Positions 52,341 through 60,505 of a stretch of 64,000 nt of DNA are shown here, in pieces. This DNA is from Holophagales bacterium. GTDB taxonomy: Bacteria > Acidobacteriota > Thermoanaerobaculia > Multivoradales > Multivoraceae. The DNA lies in NCBI GenBank assembly GCA_009845425.1, contig VXZQ01000005.1, positions 62,001 through 126,000 on the forward strand. The letters are read 5' to 3'. A model generated the notes under the pieces. That model was not told the DNA's origin. It did not search any database and saw only the letters and a program-made list of their open reading frames with translations. Position numbers and translations under genes: made by a program. Every line of letters starts with the position of its first letter. Position 1 is the first letter of the stretch.

Positions 52341-53422
52341 AAGCCGGCCGTGGTCAGGCTCTCGCGGTCGGGCGTAAGCGAATCGGGAAGCGCGTCGATG
52401 CGCTCCGGCAGCGGAGTGACCTGGGCGTCGATCCGGTAGCGGTCGAAGCCGGCCGCGTGCAACCAGTCCTCGAGGGTGCGCCGGGTGAAGAACCGGACGT
52501 GGGTGGCGCAGAGCAGGCCCATCGGCACGTAGTCCCAACGGCCGGCGATCAGGTCCTCGACCACCGAGTAGTGGCCGACGTTCGGTACCGAAAAGACCAT
52601 TCGTCCGCCGGGACGGAGCCAACCGGCGGCCCGTTCCAGGAACGCCTGACCGTCCGTGAGATGTTCGAAGAGTTCGAAGGCGACGATCGCGTCGAAGGTT
52701 TCTCCGGGTTCCACGGCCTGGACGTCACCCCGGATCACCCGGTCGAGCCTGCTCTCGGCTGCCAGTGCCGCTTCGGGATTCAGCTCGATTCCGACGGTGC
52801 GGCAACCGAAACGCTCCCTGATCAGGGCCGCGGTCGCGCCGCGGCCGCAGCCGACCTCCAGGACGGAGGACTCGGTCCCCAGGTCTGGTGGCAGGAGCGG
52901 CAGGACATCGGCGCGTTCGCCGCCGTAGTAGTCGATGAACTCGTAGCAGAGGCCGGCTCGCGGACCGGGTATCCGCTCGCCCGACGCACACCTGGCGGTG
53001 GCCTCTGGGCACAACAGGGCTGCCGGGAAGCTGCCTTCACCGGATGACTGCGTGCCGGTGTTTGGCCTGTCGCCTGCCAGCCAGGCCGCCTCCGCCTGTT
53101 CAAAGTCCGCGAGTGTGAACAGGTCGGCGCCCGCCTTCGGCCCGGTCGTCGTCAGATTCGTTGCGTAGACGGCGGAACCCCGGCTTTGTCCCTGCGTCAG
53201 TTCCTCCCGCATCCGGCGCAGCGAGGCCCGACCGATCAGGACCCGGCAGGACCTCAGGACGAGCGTTGCCTCCGTACCGTCGGGCGGGTCGGCCGGCAGT
53301 TCTGGAACGACTTGGACCTTGCCGAACACGGCGCGCGCCTCGCCGAGGAGCCATCGACGGAGGTACCACCACTCGGCGGACGCGTCGGCCTCGGCGTCCC
53401 AGGGCAGGACCAGCAGCAGCAT
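52319..53422 (-). CDS. class I SAM-dependent methyltransferase with unknown N-terminal domain
   Basis: This is a 367-residue protein. Residues about 180-300 form a SAM methyltransferase domain with VLEVGCGRGATAALI (motif I), GIELNPEA, FDAIVAFELFEHL and LRPGGRMVFSVPN. The first 120 or so residues (starting LLLVLPWDAEADASAEWWYLRRWLL) form a separate domain that I do not recognise. TACGAT ends 6 nt before the ATG at 53422, suggesting a leaderless mRNA. Context with a glycosyltransferase suggests surface-glycan or lipid modification. Confidence 0.82.
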   Translation of the reverse strand: MLLLVLPWDAEADASAEWWYLRRWLLGEARAVFGKVQVVPELPADPPDGTEATLVLRSCRVLIGRASLRRMREELTQGQSRGSAVYATNLTTTGPKAGADLFTLADFEQAEAAWLAGDRPNTGTQSSGEGSFPAALLCPEATARCASGERIPGPRAGLCYEFIDYYGGERADVLPLLPPDLGTESSVLEVGCGRGATAALIRERFGCRTVGIELNPEAALAAESRLDRVIRGDVQAVEPGETFDAIVAFELFEHLTDGQAFLERAAGWLRPGGRMVFSVPNVGHYSVVEDLIAGRWDYVPMGLLCATHVRFFTRRTLEDWLHAAGFDRYRIDAQVTPLPERIDALPDSLTPDRESLTTAGFYVSIFV

Positions 53423-53428
53423 GAGGCG

Positions 53429-53434
53429 ATCGTA
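53429..53434 (-). promoter_or_regulatory. -10-like hexamer TACGAT, leaderless architecture
   Basis: On the minus strand TACGAT is followed by exactly 6 nt and the ATG at 53422. No Shine-Dalgarno sequence fits. The spacing equals that at the lipoprotein gene (41474-41479). Confidence 0.4.
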
Positions 53435-53445
53435 GCGACGGTTCG

Positions 53446-54516
53446 CTACAGGCGGGCCATGACTTCGTCGTGGAACTGCCGGATGACCCGTTCCTGGGTG
53501 GCAAGAGAGGGCAGCAGCATGAGCTGATCGAGACCGGCATCGGCGAGGGTGCGCACCTGGGCCCGCACCTCGTCCGCCGTGCCCGCCAGGCAGGATGCGC
53601 GGATCAGTTCCGGCGTCACGAACTGCTCCTCCTCGGGCAGGGAGTACGTGCAGTGGCCGGCGTGTACCCGCAGGTGGCGCCCTCGCGCCGGGGTCTGCTC
53701 GACCAGGGCGCAGTACTTGTCCCAGACCGGCCGTACATGCGGCGGCGGCTCCCGCTTGCACTGGTGCTGCTGATCGTAGAGGTAGTGCAGGCCGGAGAGC
53801 ACGAAGGGACCGCACTCCTCGATCACCCGCGGCGAGGCCAGATCCTCACCGGGCTCCAGAATCACGGCTGTGGTGAGCGAGCAGGTGTAGAAGGTGTCGT
53901 GGTCGAAGTCCCGGCCGGCGGCCTCGGCGCCGCGGCGGCAGTTCTCGATCGCGCGGTCGAACAGAGAGGCGTTCGGCGGAATCGACATGACCAGGCCGTC
54001 GCCGACCTCGCCAGCCAGGCCCTGGCTCTTGGGACCGAAGCCGGAGACGTACATCGGGATGCGCGGCTCGGTGGCGATGAAGCCCTGTTCCTCCATCAGG
54101 AAGCGCAGCGGCTCGGTGCGCCCGCGGAAGGCGAAGTCGACCTCCTCGCCGTCGAGCAGCGCCCGCACCACGCGCAGGTACTCGCCGAACTCCTTGACGC
54201 CGACCGGGCGGTGCCCCATCAGTCGGAGCGCCGTGTTGCCGGCGCCGATGCCGAGGAAGGTACGGCCCGGAGCGACCCGGTTGATCGTCGCGATGCTGTG
54301 CGCCGTCACCGGCGCGATCCGTGTGCCGGTGATCGCGACGCCGGTCCCGAGCCTGATCCGGCTGGTCCGCTCCGCCGCCAGCGCCAGCACCGCGTAGCAG
54401 TCCGACCAGATCATCTGGCTGTCGGCGATCCACGCATGGCTGTACCCGAGGGCTTCCGCCTTCTCGATGTAGCCGATGTCGTCTATCTTGCTGGCGACGC
54501 AGACGCCGAAGTCCAT
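53446..54516 (-). CDS. LLM class flavin-dependent oxidoreductase
   Basis: This 356-residue TIM-barrel protein of the luciferase-like monooxygenase family has AEALGYSHAWIADSQ, RIRLGTGVAITGTR and FLGIGAGNTALRLMG, with PMYVSGFGPKSQGLAGEVGDG in the cofactor region. The pattern is close to the F420-dependent methylenetetrahydromethanopterin reductase-like branch, but FMN use cannot be excluded. The substrate is unknown. It is first in a two-gene minus-strand unit with the methyltransferase (23-nt gap), though the latter may have its own start site. Confidence 0.85.
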   Translation of the reverse strand: MDFGVCVASKIDDIGYIEKAEALGYSHAWIADSQMIWSDCYAVLALAAERTSRIRLGTGVAITGTRIAPVTAHSIATINRVAPGRTFLGIGAGNTALRLMGHRPVGVKEFGEYLRVVRALLDGEEVDFAFRGRTEPLRFLMEEQGFIATEPRIPMYVSGFGPKSQGLAGEVGDGLVMSIPPNASLFDRAIENCRRGAEAAGRDFDHDTFYTCSLTTAVILEPGEDLASPRVIEECGPFVLSGLHYLYDQQHQCKREPPPHVRPVWDKYCALVEQTPARGRHLRVHAGHCTYSLPEEEQFVTPELIRASCLAGTADEVRAQVRTLADAGLDQLMLLPSLATQERVIRQFHDEVMARL

Positions 54517-54525
54517 GGGGCCGGC

Positions 54526-54531
54526 AGTGTA
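54526..54531 (-). promoter_or_regulatory. -10-like hexamer TACACT close to the LLM gene start
   Basis: TACACT ends 9 nt before the ATG at 54516, so a 5' leader of at most a few nucleotides is expected. It lies just outside repeat element C. Confidence 0.35.
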
Positions 54532-54554
54532 CCGCCGGAAGCGTCGCTACACCC

Positions 54555-54730
54555 GCCCGGTCTGGGCCGGAGGAGAGGGTCCCAGCGGACGCGAGCGCTT
54601 TCCGGATGAATGGAGGGTCGGCGCTCGCTGCGGTCGGCTGCGCTCCGGTTGGGCGTCAGACGATGGGATGGCGTCGGGCGTCGCTTGCCGACAGCCTCGC
54701 TGGGACCCTCTCCTCCGGCCCAGACCGGGC
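54555..54730. repeat. element C of the inverted-repeat family
   Basis: Arms 54555-54587 and 54698-54730 are perfect inverted copies over 33 of 33 bp (start GCCCGGTCTGGGCCGG, end GAGGGTCCCAGCG). They enclose a 110-bp core. The core shares CGCTCCGGTTGGGCGTC (54641-54657) with element A and GGCGTCGCTTGCC-like text with both sisters. The left flank ACACCC and right flank TGAACGG resemble the flanks of the other copies. It fills most of the 297-bp gap between divergent genes, so it is not tied to 3' ends. Confidence 0.85.
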
Positions 54731-54762
54731 TGAACGGCTTCGACGGCGGACCTGCGGCGCGG

Positions 54763-54768
54763 TAACAT
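54763..54768 (+). promoter_or_regulatory. -10-like TAACAT upstream of the DUF1549/DUF1553 gene
   Basis: TAACAT lies 45 nt before the ATG at 54814, just beyond element C. A weak TTCGAC sits at -35 distance (54739-54744, 18-nt spacer). GAGG precedes the ATG. Confidence 0.3.
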
Positions 54769-54813
54769 CCTCGCGATCCAGAGAGAACTGAGCTTCCGGG
54801 ACGGCTGAGGCGT

Positions 54814-57800
54814 ATGGGTGCAGGAGTGAAAAGGGGCGCGAGTTCGATCCTCATCGGCTTGGGCTTCGTGGTTGCTGGCGCGGCTTCCGTTGACGCGGCT
54901 AGTGCGCCCGACTTCGAGTCTGAGGTGTTACCCGTCCTGAAGAGCCGGTGTTTCGCCTGTCACGGGCCTCTTAGGCAGCGGGGGAATCTGCGGCTGGACT
55001 CGCGGCCGGCGATGTTGATCGGGGGTGGCCGGGGAGCGGCGATCGTACCTGGGGATGCCGAGTCGAGCCTGCTCGTTGCTGCGATTCGGCGTGAGGACGA
55101 ACTGGAGATGCCGCCGCCGCGGGCGCTGGGCGCGGCGGAGCGGGAGCTGCTGGAGGCCTGGATCGAGGCCGGTGCGGAGTGGCCTCTGGTGCATGAGGAA
55201 GAGGATGGGGGAGTTGGCGTCGCGGCGCGTGAAGTTCCGCCCGTGGAGCACGACATCGCGGGTTCGGGAGAGCCCCTCTCCTTCGATCGAGACGTCCGGC
55301 CGATCCTCTCGGACCACTGCTACGAGTGTCACGGCCCGGACGCGGCCGTGCGTCAGGCGGGGCTGCGCCTCGACCAGGGTGAGTCGGCGTTGGGTGTTCT
55401 TTCCTCGGGGCGTCGTGCCCTGGTGCCCGGCAGCCTGGAGCAGAGCCAGTTGTTTCAGCGGATCGCGGCAGTCGATCCTCTCGATCGCATGCCGCCGCCT
55501 CACGCGGACTCGACGTTGTCCGACCGTGAGATCGAGACCCTGGGCCGGTTCATTCTGCAAGGAGCGGAGTTCGAGGATCACTGGGCGTATCGGCCGCCGC
55601 GGCGTCCCGACCCGCCGCCGGTGGCGGACGCTGATTGGGTCCGCGGCGATCTCGATCGCTTCGTTCTGGCCCGGCTGGAGAGCGAGGGGCTTGCGCCCGC
55701 GCCTGAGGCGGCCCGCCGCACACTGGCGCGGCGTCTGTCACTCGATCTGACCGGGCTGCCGCCGACGCCGGGCGAGGTGGAGGCCTTCCTGGCCGACACC
55801 TCGCCGGACGCCTACGAGCGTCTGGTGGACCGGCTGCTCGCCTCTGAGCGCTACGGGGAGCACATGGCGCGTTTCTGGCTGGACGCCGCCCGCTACGCCG
55901 ACACGAACGGCTACCACCGGGACCTCGAGCGGTCGATGTGGCGCTGGCGCGACTGGGTGATCGACGCGTTCAACCGCAACCAGCCCTTCGACGAATTCAC
56001 GGTCGATCAGCTCGCCGGCGACCTGCTGGCGGATCCGAGTCCGGAGCAGTTGCTTGCCACCGGCTTCCACCGCAACCACATGATCAACAACGAAGGCGGC
56101 GCGATTCCGGAGGAGTACCGCGTCCAGTACGTCTTCGACCGCACGGACACGACGGCCACGGTCTGGATGGGGCTGACCGCCGGCTGCGCCAAGTGCCACG
56201 ACCACAAGTTCGATCCGATCAGCCAGCGTGAGTACTACCAGCTCGCCGCCTTCTTCAACACGGTCGACGAGGCCGGTCTCGATGGCAACCAGGGCAATGC
56301 GGAGCCGAAGATCCAGGCGCCCGACCCGGGCCAGCGTGCGTTGCTTCGGGAGATTCGGGAGGAACTTGCGCCGCTCGATGCGCTCCTCGACGATGCGAAC
56401 GGAGAAGCCGTCACGGCGCAGGCCGCGTGGCAGCAGGAGTGGGACCGCCGGCTGGGCGAGAGGTGGCGGCCGCTGGTGCCGGTTTCGCTCGAGTCCACCG
56501 CTGGAGCCCGTATGACCGTTCTCGATGACGGCTCGATCGAAGTGTCCGGTGAGAATCCCGTGACCGACGTCTATGTGATCGAGGCCGAGACCGACCTTGA
56601 CCACGTCGGCGCGTTGCGGCTGGAGGCGCTTCGGGATCGGTCCGATCCGTCGCTCGGGATTGGCCGGGCCGAGGACGGGAGTTTCGTGCTGACCGAGGTC
56701 GAGGTCGAGGTGACGCCGCTCGATGGGGGACCGTCCGGCGCCCTGGACCTGGCTGCTGGCTACGCCGACTACGCGACGCCGTCCATGGGCCTCGAACTGG
56801 CGGTGGACGGCGATCCTGAGACCGGCTGGGGCGCCGGCTACATGACCCGGGCCACCGCCCGGACGGCCGTGTTCCGGGCGGCTCGGGCTCGGACGCCCGA
56901 GGCGGCGCCGGGGCCGGCCTTTGGCGTCCGGCTGCGGATCGTGCTGCGGCAGGAGTCGACCTATCAGCACAAGACGATGCGCCGTTTCCGGCTGTCGGTA
57001 TCCGACGCGCCCGAGGTGGCGTTTCAGGTGCTGGAGCCGAAGCAGCTGCCGCCACCGTACGGCGGTCTCGTGACGGCGTACCGGGATGTCGAGTACCTGG
57101 TCGGGCTGGCCGAGGATCAACGGACCGGGGAGCAGGCGACGACGATCCGCCATCGCTTCCGGCGGGGCTACTGGTCTCCGTGGCTGGTGCATGAGACGCG
57201 CTACGCCGCGCTCTCGGAGCGTCTCCGTGAGATCGAGGCCGCCGTGCCGACGACGATGGTCATGCGCGAGATGGACGATCCGCGGCCAACCTTCGTGTTG
57301 CGTCGCGGCGAGTACGACCAGCAGTTGGACGAAGTCGACGCGGCCGTTCCGGCGGTGCTGCCGCCGATTCCGGAAGACCTCCCGAAGAACCGGTTCGGCC
57401 TGGCGCGCTGGCTGGTCAGCGGAGATCATCCGCTCACCGCGCGTGTGACGGCGAATCGCATCTGGCGGAAGTTCTTCGCTCGCGGCCTGGTGGCGACGGC
57501 TGGCGACTTCGGCGCCCAGGGCGCGTGGCCGTCCCACCCGGAGCTGCTCGACTGGCTGGCGACCGAACTGGTCCGGCAGGAGTGGGATCTGAAGGCGCTC
57601 CAGAAGACGATCGTGCTGTCCTCGACCTATCGCCAGAGTTCCAGGGCGAGCCCGGAACTCATCGCACTCGACCCGGAGAACCGGCTGCTGGCGCGCGCGT
57701 CCCGCTTCCGTCTCGACGCGGAGGTGATCCGGGACGGGGCGCTGGCCGCTTCCGGCCTTCTGGTCGAGAGGCTCGGCGGCCCGAGCGTCAAGCCCTATCA

Positions 57801-58347
57801 GCCGCCCGGTCTGTGGCGGGAGATCGGCTACGAGAGCAGCGCCAGCGTCTTCGAGCAGGACCATGGAGAGGCGCTCTACCGGCGCAGCCTCTACACGTTC
57901 TGGAAGCGCACCGTGCCGCCGCCGAACATGCTGGTGTTCGACGCGCCCAACCGGGAGACGTGCGTAGTGGAGAGATCCCGTTCCAACACGCCCCTGCAGG
58001 CGCTTGTGCTGATGAACGATCCCCAGTTCGTCGAGGCGGCGCGTGTTCTGGCGGAAAGCCTGCTTGCGGAGACGGTTGTGGCGGAACAGGCCGGCGACGC
58101 TGCGTTGGTCGACGGGCTCTTCCGCCGGGTGCTGGCGCGGCCGGCGACGGCCGTGGAGAGTGAGGCGATTCTCGAACTCGTCGCGGATCTGAGGCCGCGC
58201 TACGAGCGGGATCCGGCGGCGGCCGAAGCGTTGCTGAACGTCGGCGAGTGGCCCGTCGACGAGAGTTTGCCTGGCGCCGAACTCGCGGCCTGGAGCGTGG
58301 CCGCGAGCGCGGTGCTGAACCTGGACGAGGCGGTGACCAGACGATGA
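54814..58347 (+). CDS. planctomycete-type cytochrome c / DUF1549 / DUF1553 protein
   Basis: This 1177-residue exported protein has a signal peptide to about residue 29. Two PSCyt1-type haem motifs follow, CFACHGP at 46-52 and CYECHGP at 169-175. DUF1549 starts near 250 and carries AEHMARFWLDAARYADTNGYHRD-like text and the CAKCHDHKFDPI motif near 460, a third haem-like CxxCH. A discoidin-like beta region and a C-terminal DUF1553 (RVTANRIWRKFFARGLV) complete it. These large proteins are common in Planctomycetota and some Acidobacteriota and are thought to act on complex polysaccharides. It overlaps the DUF1501 gene by ATGA. Confidence 0.88.
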   Translation: MGAGVKRGASSILIGLGFVVAGAASVDAASAPDFESEVLPVLKSRCFACHGPLRQRGNLRLDSRPAMLIGGGRGAAIVPGDAESSLLVAAIRREDELEMPPPRALGAAERELLEAWIEAGAEWPLVHEEEDGGVGVAAREVPPVEHDIAGSGEPLSFDRDVRPILSDHCYECHGPDAAVRQAGLRLDQGESALGVLSSGRRALVPGSLEQSQLFQRIAAVDPLDRMPPPHADSTLSDREIETLGRFILQGAEFEDHWAYRPPRRPDPPPVADADWVRGDLDRFVLARLESEGLAPAPEAARRTLARRLSLDLTGLPPTPGEVEAFLADTSPDAYERLVDRLLASERYGEHMARFWLDAARYADTNGYHRDLERSMWRWRDWVIDAFNRNQPFDEFTVDQLAGDLLADPSPEQLLATGFHRNHMINNEGGAIPEEYRVQYVFDRTDTTATVWMGLTAGCAKCHDHKFDPISQREYYQLAAFFNTVDEAGLDGNQGNAEPKIQAPDPGQRALLREIREELAPLDALLDDANGEAVTAQAAWQQEWDRRLGERWRPLVPVSLESTAGARMTVLDDGSIEVSGENPVTDVYVIEAETDLDHVGALRLEALRDRSDPSLGIGRAEDGSFVLTEVEVEVTPLDGGPSGALDLAAGYADYATPSMGLELAVDGDPETGWGAGYMTRATARTAVFRAARARTPEAAPGPAFGVRLRIVLRQESTYQHKTMRRFRLSVSDAPEVAFQVLEPKQLPPPYGGLVTAYRDVEYLVGLAEDQRTGEQATTIRHRFRRGYWSPWLVHETRYAALSERLREIEAAVPTTMVMREMDDPRPTFVLRRGEYDQQLDEVDAAVPAVLPPIPEDLPKNRFGLARWLVSGDHPLTARVTANRIWRKFFARGLVATAGDFGAQGAWPSHPELLDWLATELVRQEWDLKALQKTIVLSSTYRQSSRASPELIALDPENRLLARASRFRLDAEVIRDGALAASGLLVERLGGPSVKPYQPPGLWREIGYESSASVFEQDHGEALYRRSLYTFWKRTVPPPNMLVFDAPNRETCVVERSRSNTPLQALVLMNDPQFVEAARVLAESLLAETVVAEQAGDAALVDGLFRRVLARPATAVESEAILELVADLRPRYERDPAAAEALLNVGEWPVDESLPGAELAAWSVAASAVLNLDEAVTRR

Positions 58348-59861
58348 ACGGAAAGAAGACCGACCCCTTCTGCGGCGCCTGCGGCCCGCGAACGGGTGCG
58401 AATCCCCAGGCCGAATTTGCGCTCGGCGTCAGCCGGCGACAGTTCTTCGGCCTGGCGAGCACGGGCATCGGCGTCGCGGCGCTCTCTTCGCTGCTCGACC
58501 CGGGGCCTTCGTGGGCGGCCCGCGGCGAGGCGGCAAAGGCGCTGGGCGCGCTCGGCGGCACCCACTTCCCGGCCAGGGCGAAGCGGGTGATCTACCTGTT
58601 CCAGTCCGGTGCGCCGTCCCAGATCGATCTCTTCGACCACAAGCCGCGCCTGACCGAATGGCACGGCGAGGAGCTGCCGGCTTCGGTGCGCGGCGACCAG
58701 CGCGTGACCGGCATGACGGCGAACCAGGATTCGTTCCCGATCACGGCGTCGATGTTCGGGTTCGCGCAGCACGGCGAAAGCGGCGCCTGGGTCAGCGAGC
58801 TGATGCCCCATACCGCGGGGATCGTGGACAAGCTCTGCTTTCTCAAGGCGGTGCATACCGAGGCGATCAACCACGATCCCGGCATCACCTATCTGCAGAC
58901 GGGACACCAGCAGCCCGGCCGGCCGAGCCTGGGCGCCTGGTTGAGCTACGGCATCGGTTCGGAGAACAACGACCTGCCGGCCTTCATCGTGCTGATCTCC
59001 CAGGGCAGCGCCAGGCGCGAGTCCCAGGCCCTCTTCCAGCGGCTCTGGGGCGCCGGTTTCCTGCCCTCGGAGCACCAGGGAGTCAACCTGCGGGCGGCGG
59101 AGGACCCGGTTCTCTACCTGTCCGATCCGCCGGGGATCGACCGCGGAGTTCGACGCAGGATGCTGGACGTCGTGGCGACGTTGAACGAACAGCACCACGA
59201 GGAGTTCGGCGACCCGGAGATCACAGCCAGGATCGCGCAGTACGAGATGGCCTACCGGATGCAGGCCTCGGTGCCCGAGCTGGTCGACACGTCGGACGAA
59301 CCGCAGAGCACCTTCGACCTGTACGGCGAGGATGCGCGCACTCCGGGAACCTACGCCGCGAACTGCCTGCTGGCGCGGCGGCTGGCGGAGCGCGACGTCC
59401 GCTTCATTCAGCTCTACCATCGCGGTTGGGACCAGCACGGCGACTTGCCGAGCGACATCCGTCTGCAATGCGGCGACGTGGACCGGGCGTCGGCGGCGCT
59501 GGTCACGGACCTGGAGCAGCGGGGGCTGCTCGAAGACACTCTCGTCGTCTGGGGCGGTGAGTTCGGGCGCACCGTGTACTGCCAGGGAACGCTGGCCGAG
59601 GACAACTACGGCCGCGATCACCACGGCCGCTGCTACACGGTGTGGATGGCGGGAGCCGGCATCGAACCGGGGAAGACGCACGGTGAGACGGACGAACACT
59701 GCTACAACATCGTGTCGGGCGGCGTGCACATCCACGACCTGAACGCGACGATCCTGCACCAGCTCGGGATCGACCATGAGCGCCTCGTCTACCGCTACAG
59801 TGGCCGGGACTTCCGATTGACGGACGTCCATGGCCGGGTCGTGGAGGAGATACTGGCTTAG
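58344..59861 (+). CDS. DUF1501 family protein with Tat signal
   Basis: ATG at 58344 overlaps the stop of the partner gene. The 505-residue product has a twin-arginine motif SRRQFFGLAS at about 30-39. An alkaline-phosphatase-like fold follows with FQSGAPSQIDLFDHKP, DHHGRCYTVWMAGAG and the C-terminal DLNATILHQLGIDHERLVYRYSGRDFRLTDVHG. This last block marks the subgroup that pairs with DUF1549/DUF1553 proteins. The related gene at 2-1207 belongs to another subgroup. Both are exported; the reaction is unknown. Confidence 0.9.
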   Translation: MNGKKTDPFCGACGPRTGANPQAEFALGVSRRQFFGLASTGIGVAALSSLLDPGPSWAARGEAAKALGALGGTHFPARAKRVIYLFQSGAPSQIDLFDHKPRLTEWHGEELPASVRGDQRVTGMTANQDSFPITASMFGFAQHGESGAWVSELMPHTAGIVDKLCFLKAVHTEAINHDPGITYLQTGHQQPGRPSLGAWLSYGIGSENNDLPAFIVLISQGSARRESQALFQRLWGAGFLPSEHQGVNLRAAEDPVLYLSDPPGIDRGVRRRMLDVVATLNEQHHEEFGDPEITARIAQYEMAYRMQASVPELVDTSDEPQSTFDLYGEDARTPGTYAANCLLARRLAERDVRFIQLYHRGWDQHGDLPSDIRLQCGDVDRASAALVTDLEQRGLLEDTLVVWGGEFGRTVYCQGTLAEDNYGRDHHGRCYTVWMAGAGIEPGKTHGETDEHCYNIVSGGVHIHDLNATILHQLGIDHERLVYRYSGRDFRLTDVHGRVVEEILA

Positions 59862-59927
59862 GGGAAGAAGGTCCCGTTCTGACATCGCGTCGTGCCGGCG
59901 GCGCTCGTGTTCAAGAGGAGACAACGG

Positions 59928-60344
59928 ATGAACTGGGGTAGAGCAGTCGGTGCCGGCCTGGCGGCCGGTTTCGTTCAGAACATCGTCAACTTCGTGCTGC
60001 ACGGCCTGGTCTTCGGCGGCATGTACGTCGATCAGCCCGCTTTCGTGCAAGAACCCGACAGCATGGCCATGCAGATCGTGTGGTTCCTCATCGTGGCCCT
60101 GACGATCGGCGTTGCGGCGAGCGTGCTGTTCGCGTCCAGCCGCCAGTCCTGGCAGCAGGGCGCCAGGGGTGGCCTCCACTTCGGAATCCTCCTGGGCGCT
60201 GTCGTCGGCTTCCACCAGTTCTACCTGACCCTGGTGGTCAACGACTTTCCCTACCACGTCGCCTGGACATGGCTGGCCATCGACATCATTTCCCTCGGCA
60301 TCGGCGGCATGGTCCTGGGTGTCCTGTACAAGCGCGTCGACTAG
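59928..60344 (+). CDS. small membrane protein, hypothetical
   Basis: ATG at 59928 is preceded by AGAGGAG at good spacing and gives 138 residues with four hydrophobic helices. The layout resembles small DUF1761/DUF-type membrane proteins (GAGLAAGFVQNIVNFVLHGLVFG, then a C-terminal GMVLGVLYKRVD), but I cannot assign a family with confidence. It lies between the DUF1501 gene and amtB, in the slot where glnK is often found. Confidence 0.7.
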   Translation: MNWGRAVGAGLAAGFVQNIVNFVLHGLVFGGMYVDQPAFVQEPDSMAMQIVWFLIVALTIGVAASVLFASSRQSWQQGARGGLHFGILLGAVVGFHQFYLTLVVNDFPYHVAWTWLAIDIISLGIGGMVLGVLYKRVD

Positions 60345-60376
60345 GACGGCACTCCAGGACTTCTCGGGACTGGCGC

Positions 60377-60475
60377 TACAATGCTCCTGTCCCGGGCGCG
60401 GCCCCTGACCGTACGGTCCCGGGGCCGTGAACGAGAACCTGGTCACGCGTCGTCGACGCCCTCGCAAGAGGGGGC
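60377..60475 (+). promoter_or_regulatory. amtB promoter and structured leader
   Basis: TACAAT at 60377-60382 is a strong -10 match without a clear -35. The following leader can form CGGCCCC (60399-60405) with GGGGCCG (60421-60427) around an inner GACC-GTAC-GGTC stem. Further on, GCCCTC-GCAA-GAGGG (from 60458) has a GNRA-type loop. Neither has a U-tract. They may terminate the upstream gene or regulate amtB. Confidence 0.4.
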
Positions 60476-60505
60476 GGGGCCTCCACCACTAGCCGGAGGA
60501 AACGA

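Noticed and set aside
55738..57864. Long open frame of 708 codons antisense to the DUF1549/DUF1553 gene
   Set aside because: In GC-rich coding DNA the antisense strand is often open. The translation is Arg/Gly/Val-rich without domains, while the sense frame has haem motifs and DUF1549/DUF1553 blocks.
60371..60386. Sigma-54-like TGGCGC-N5-TGC upstream of amtB
   Set aside because: The GG and GC dinucleotides are 9 nt apart and not the required 10, and no NtrC-type enhancer site was seen. TACAAT as a -10 explains the sequence better.
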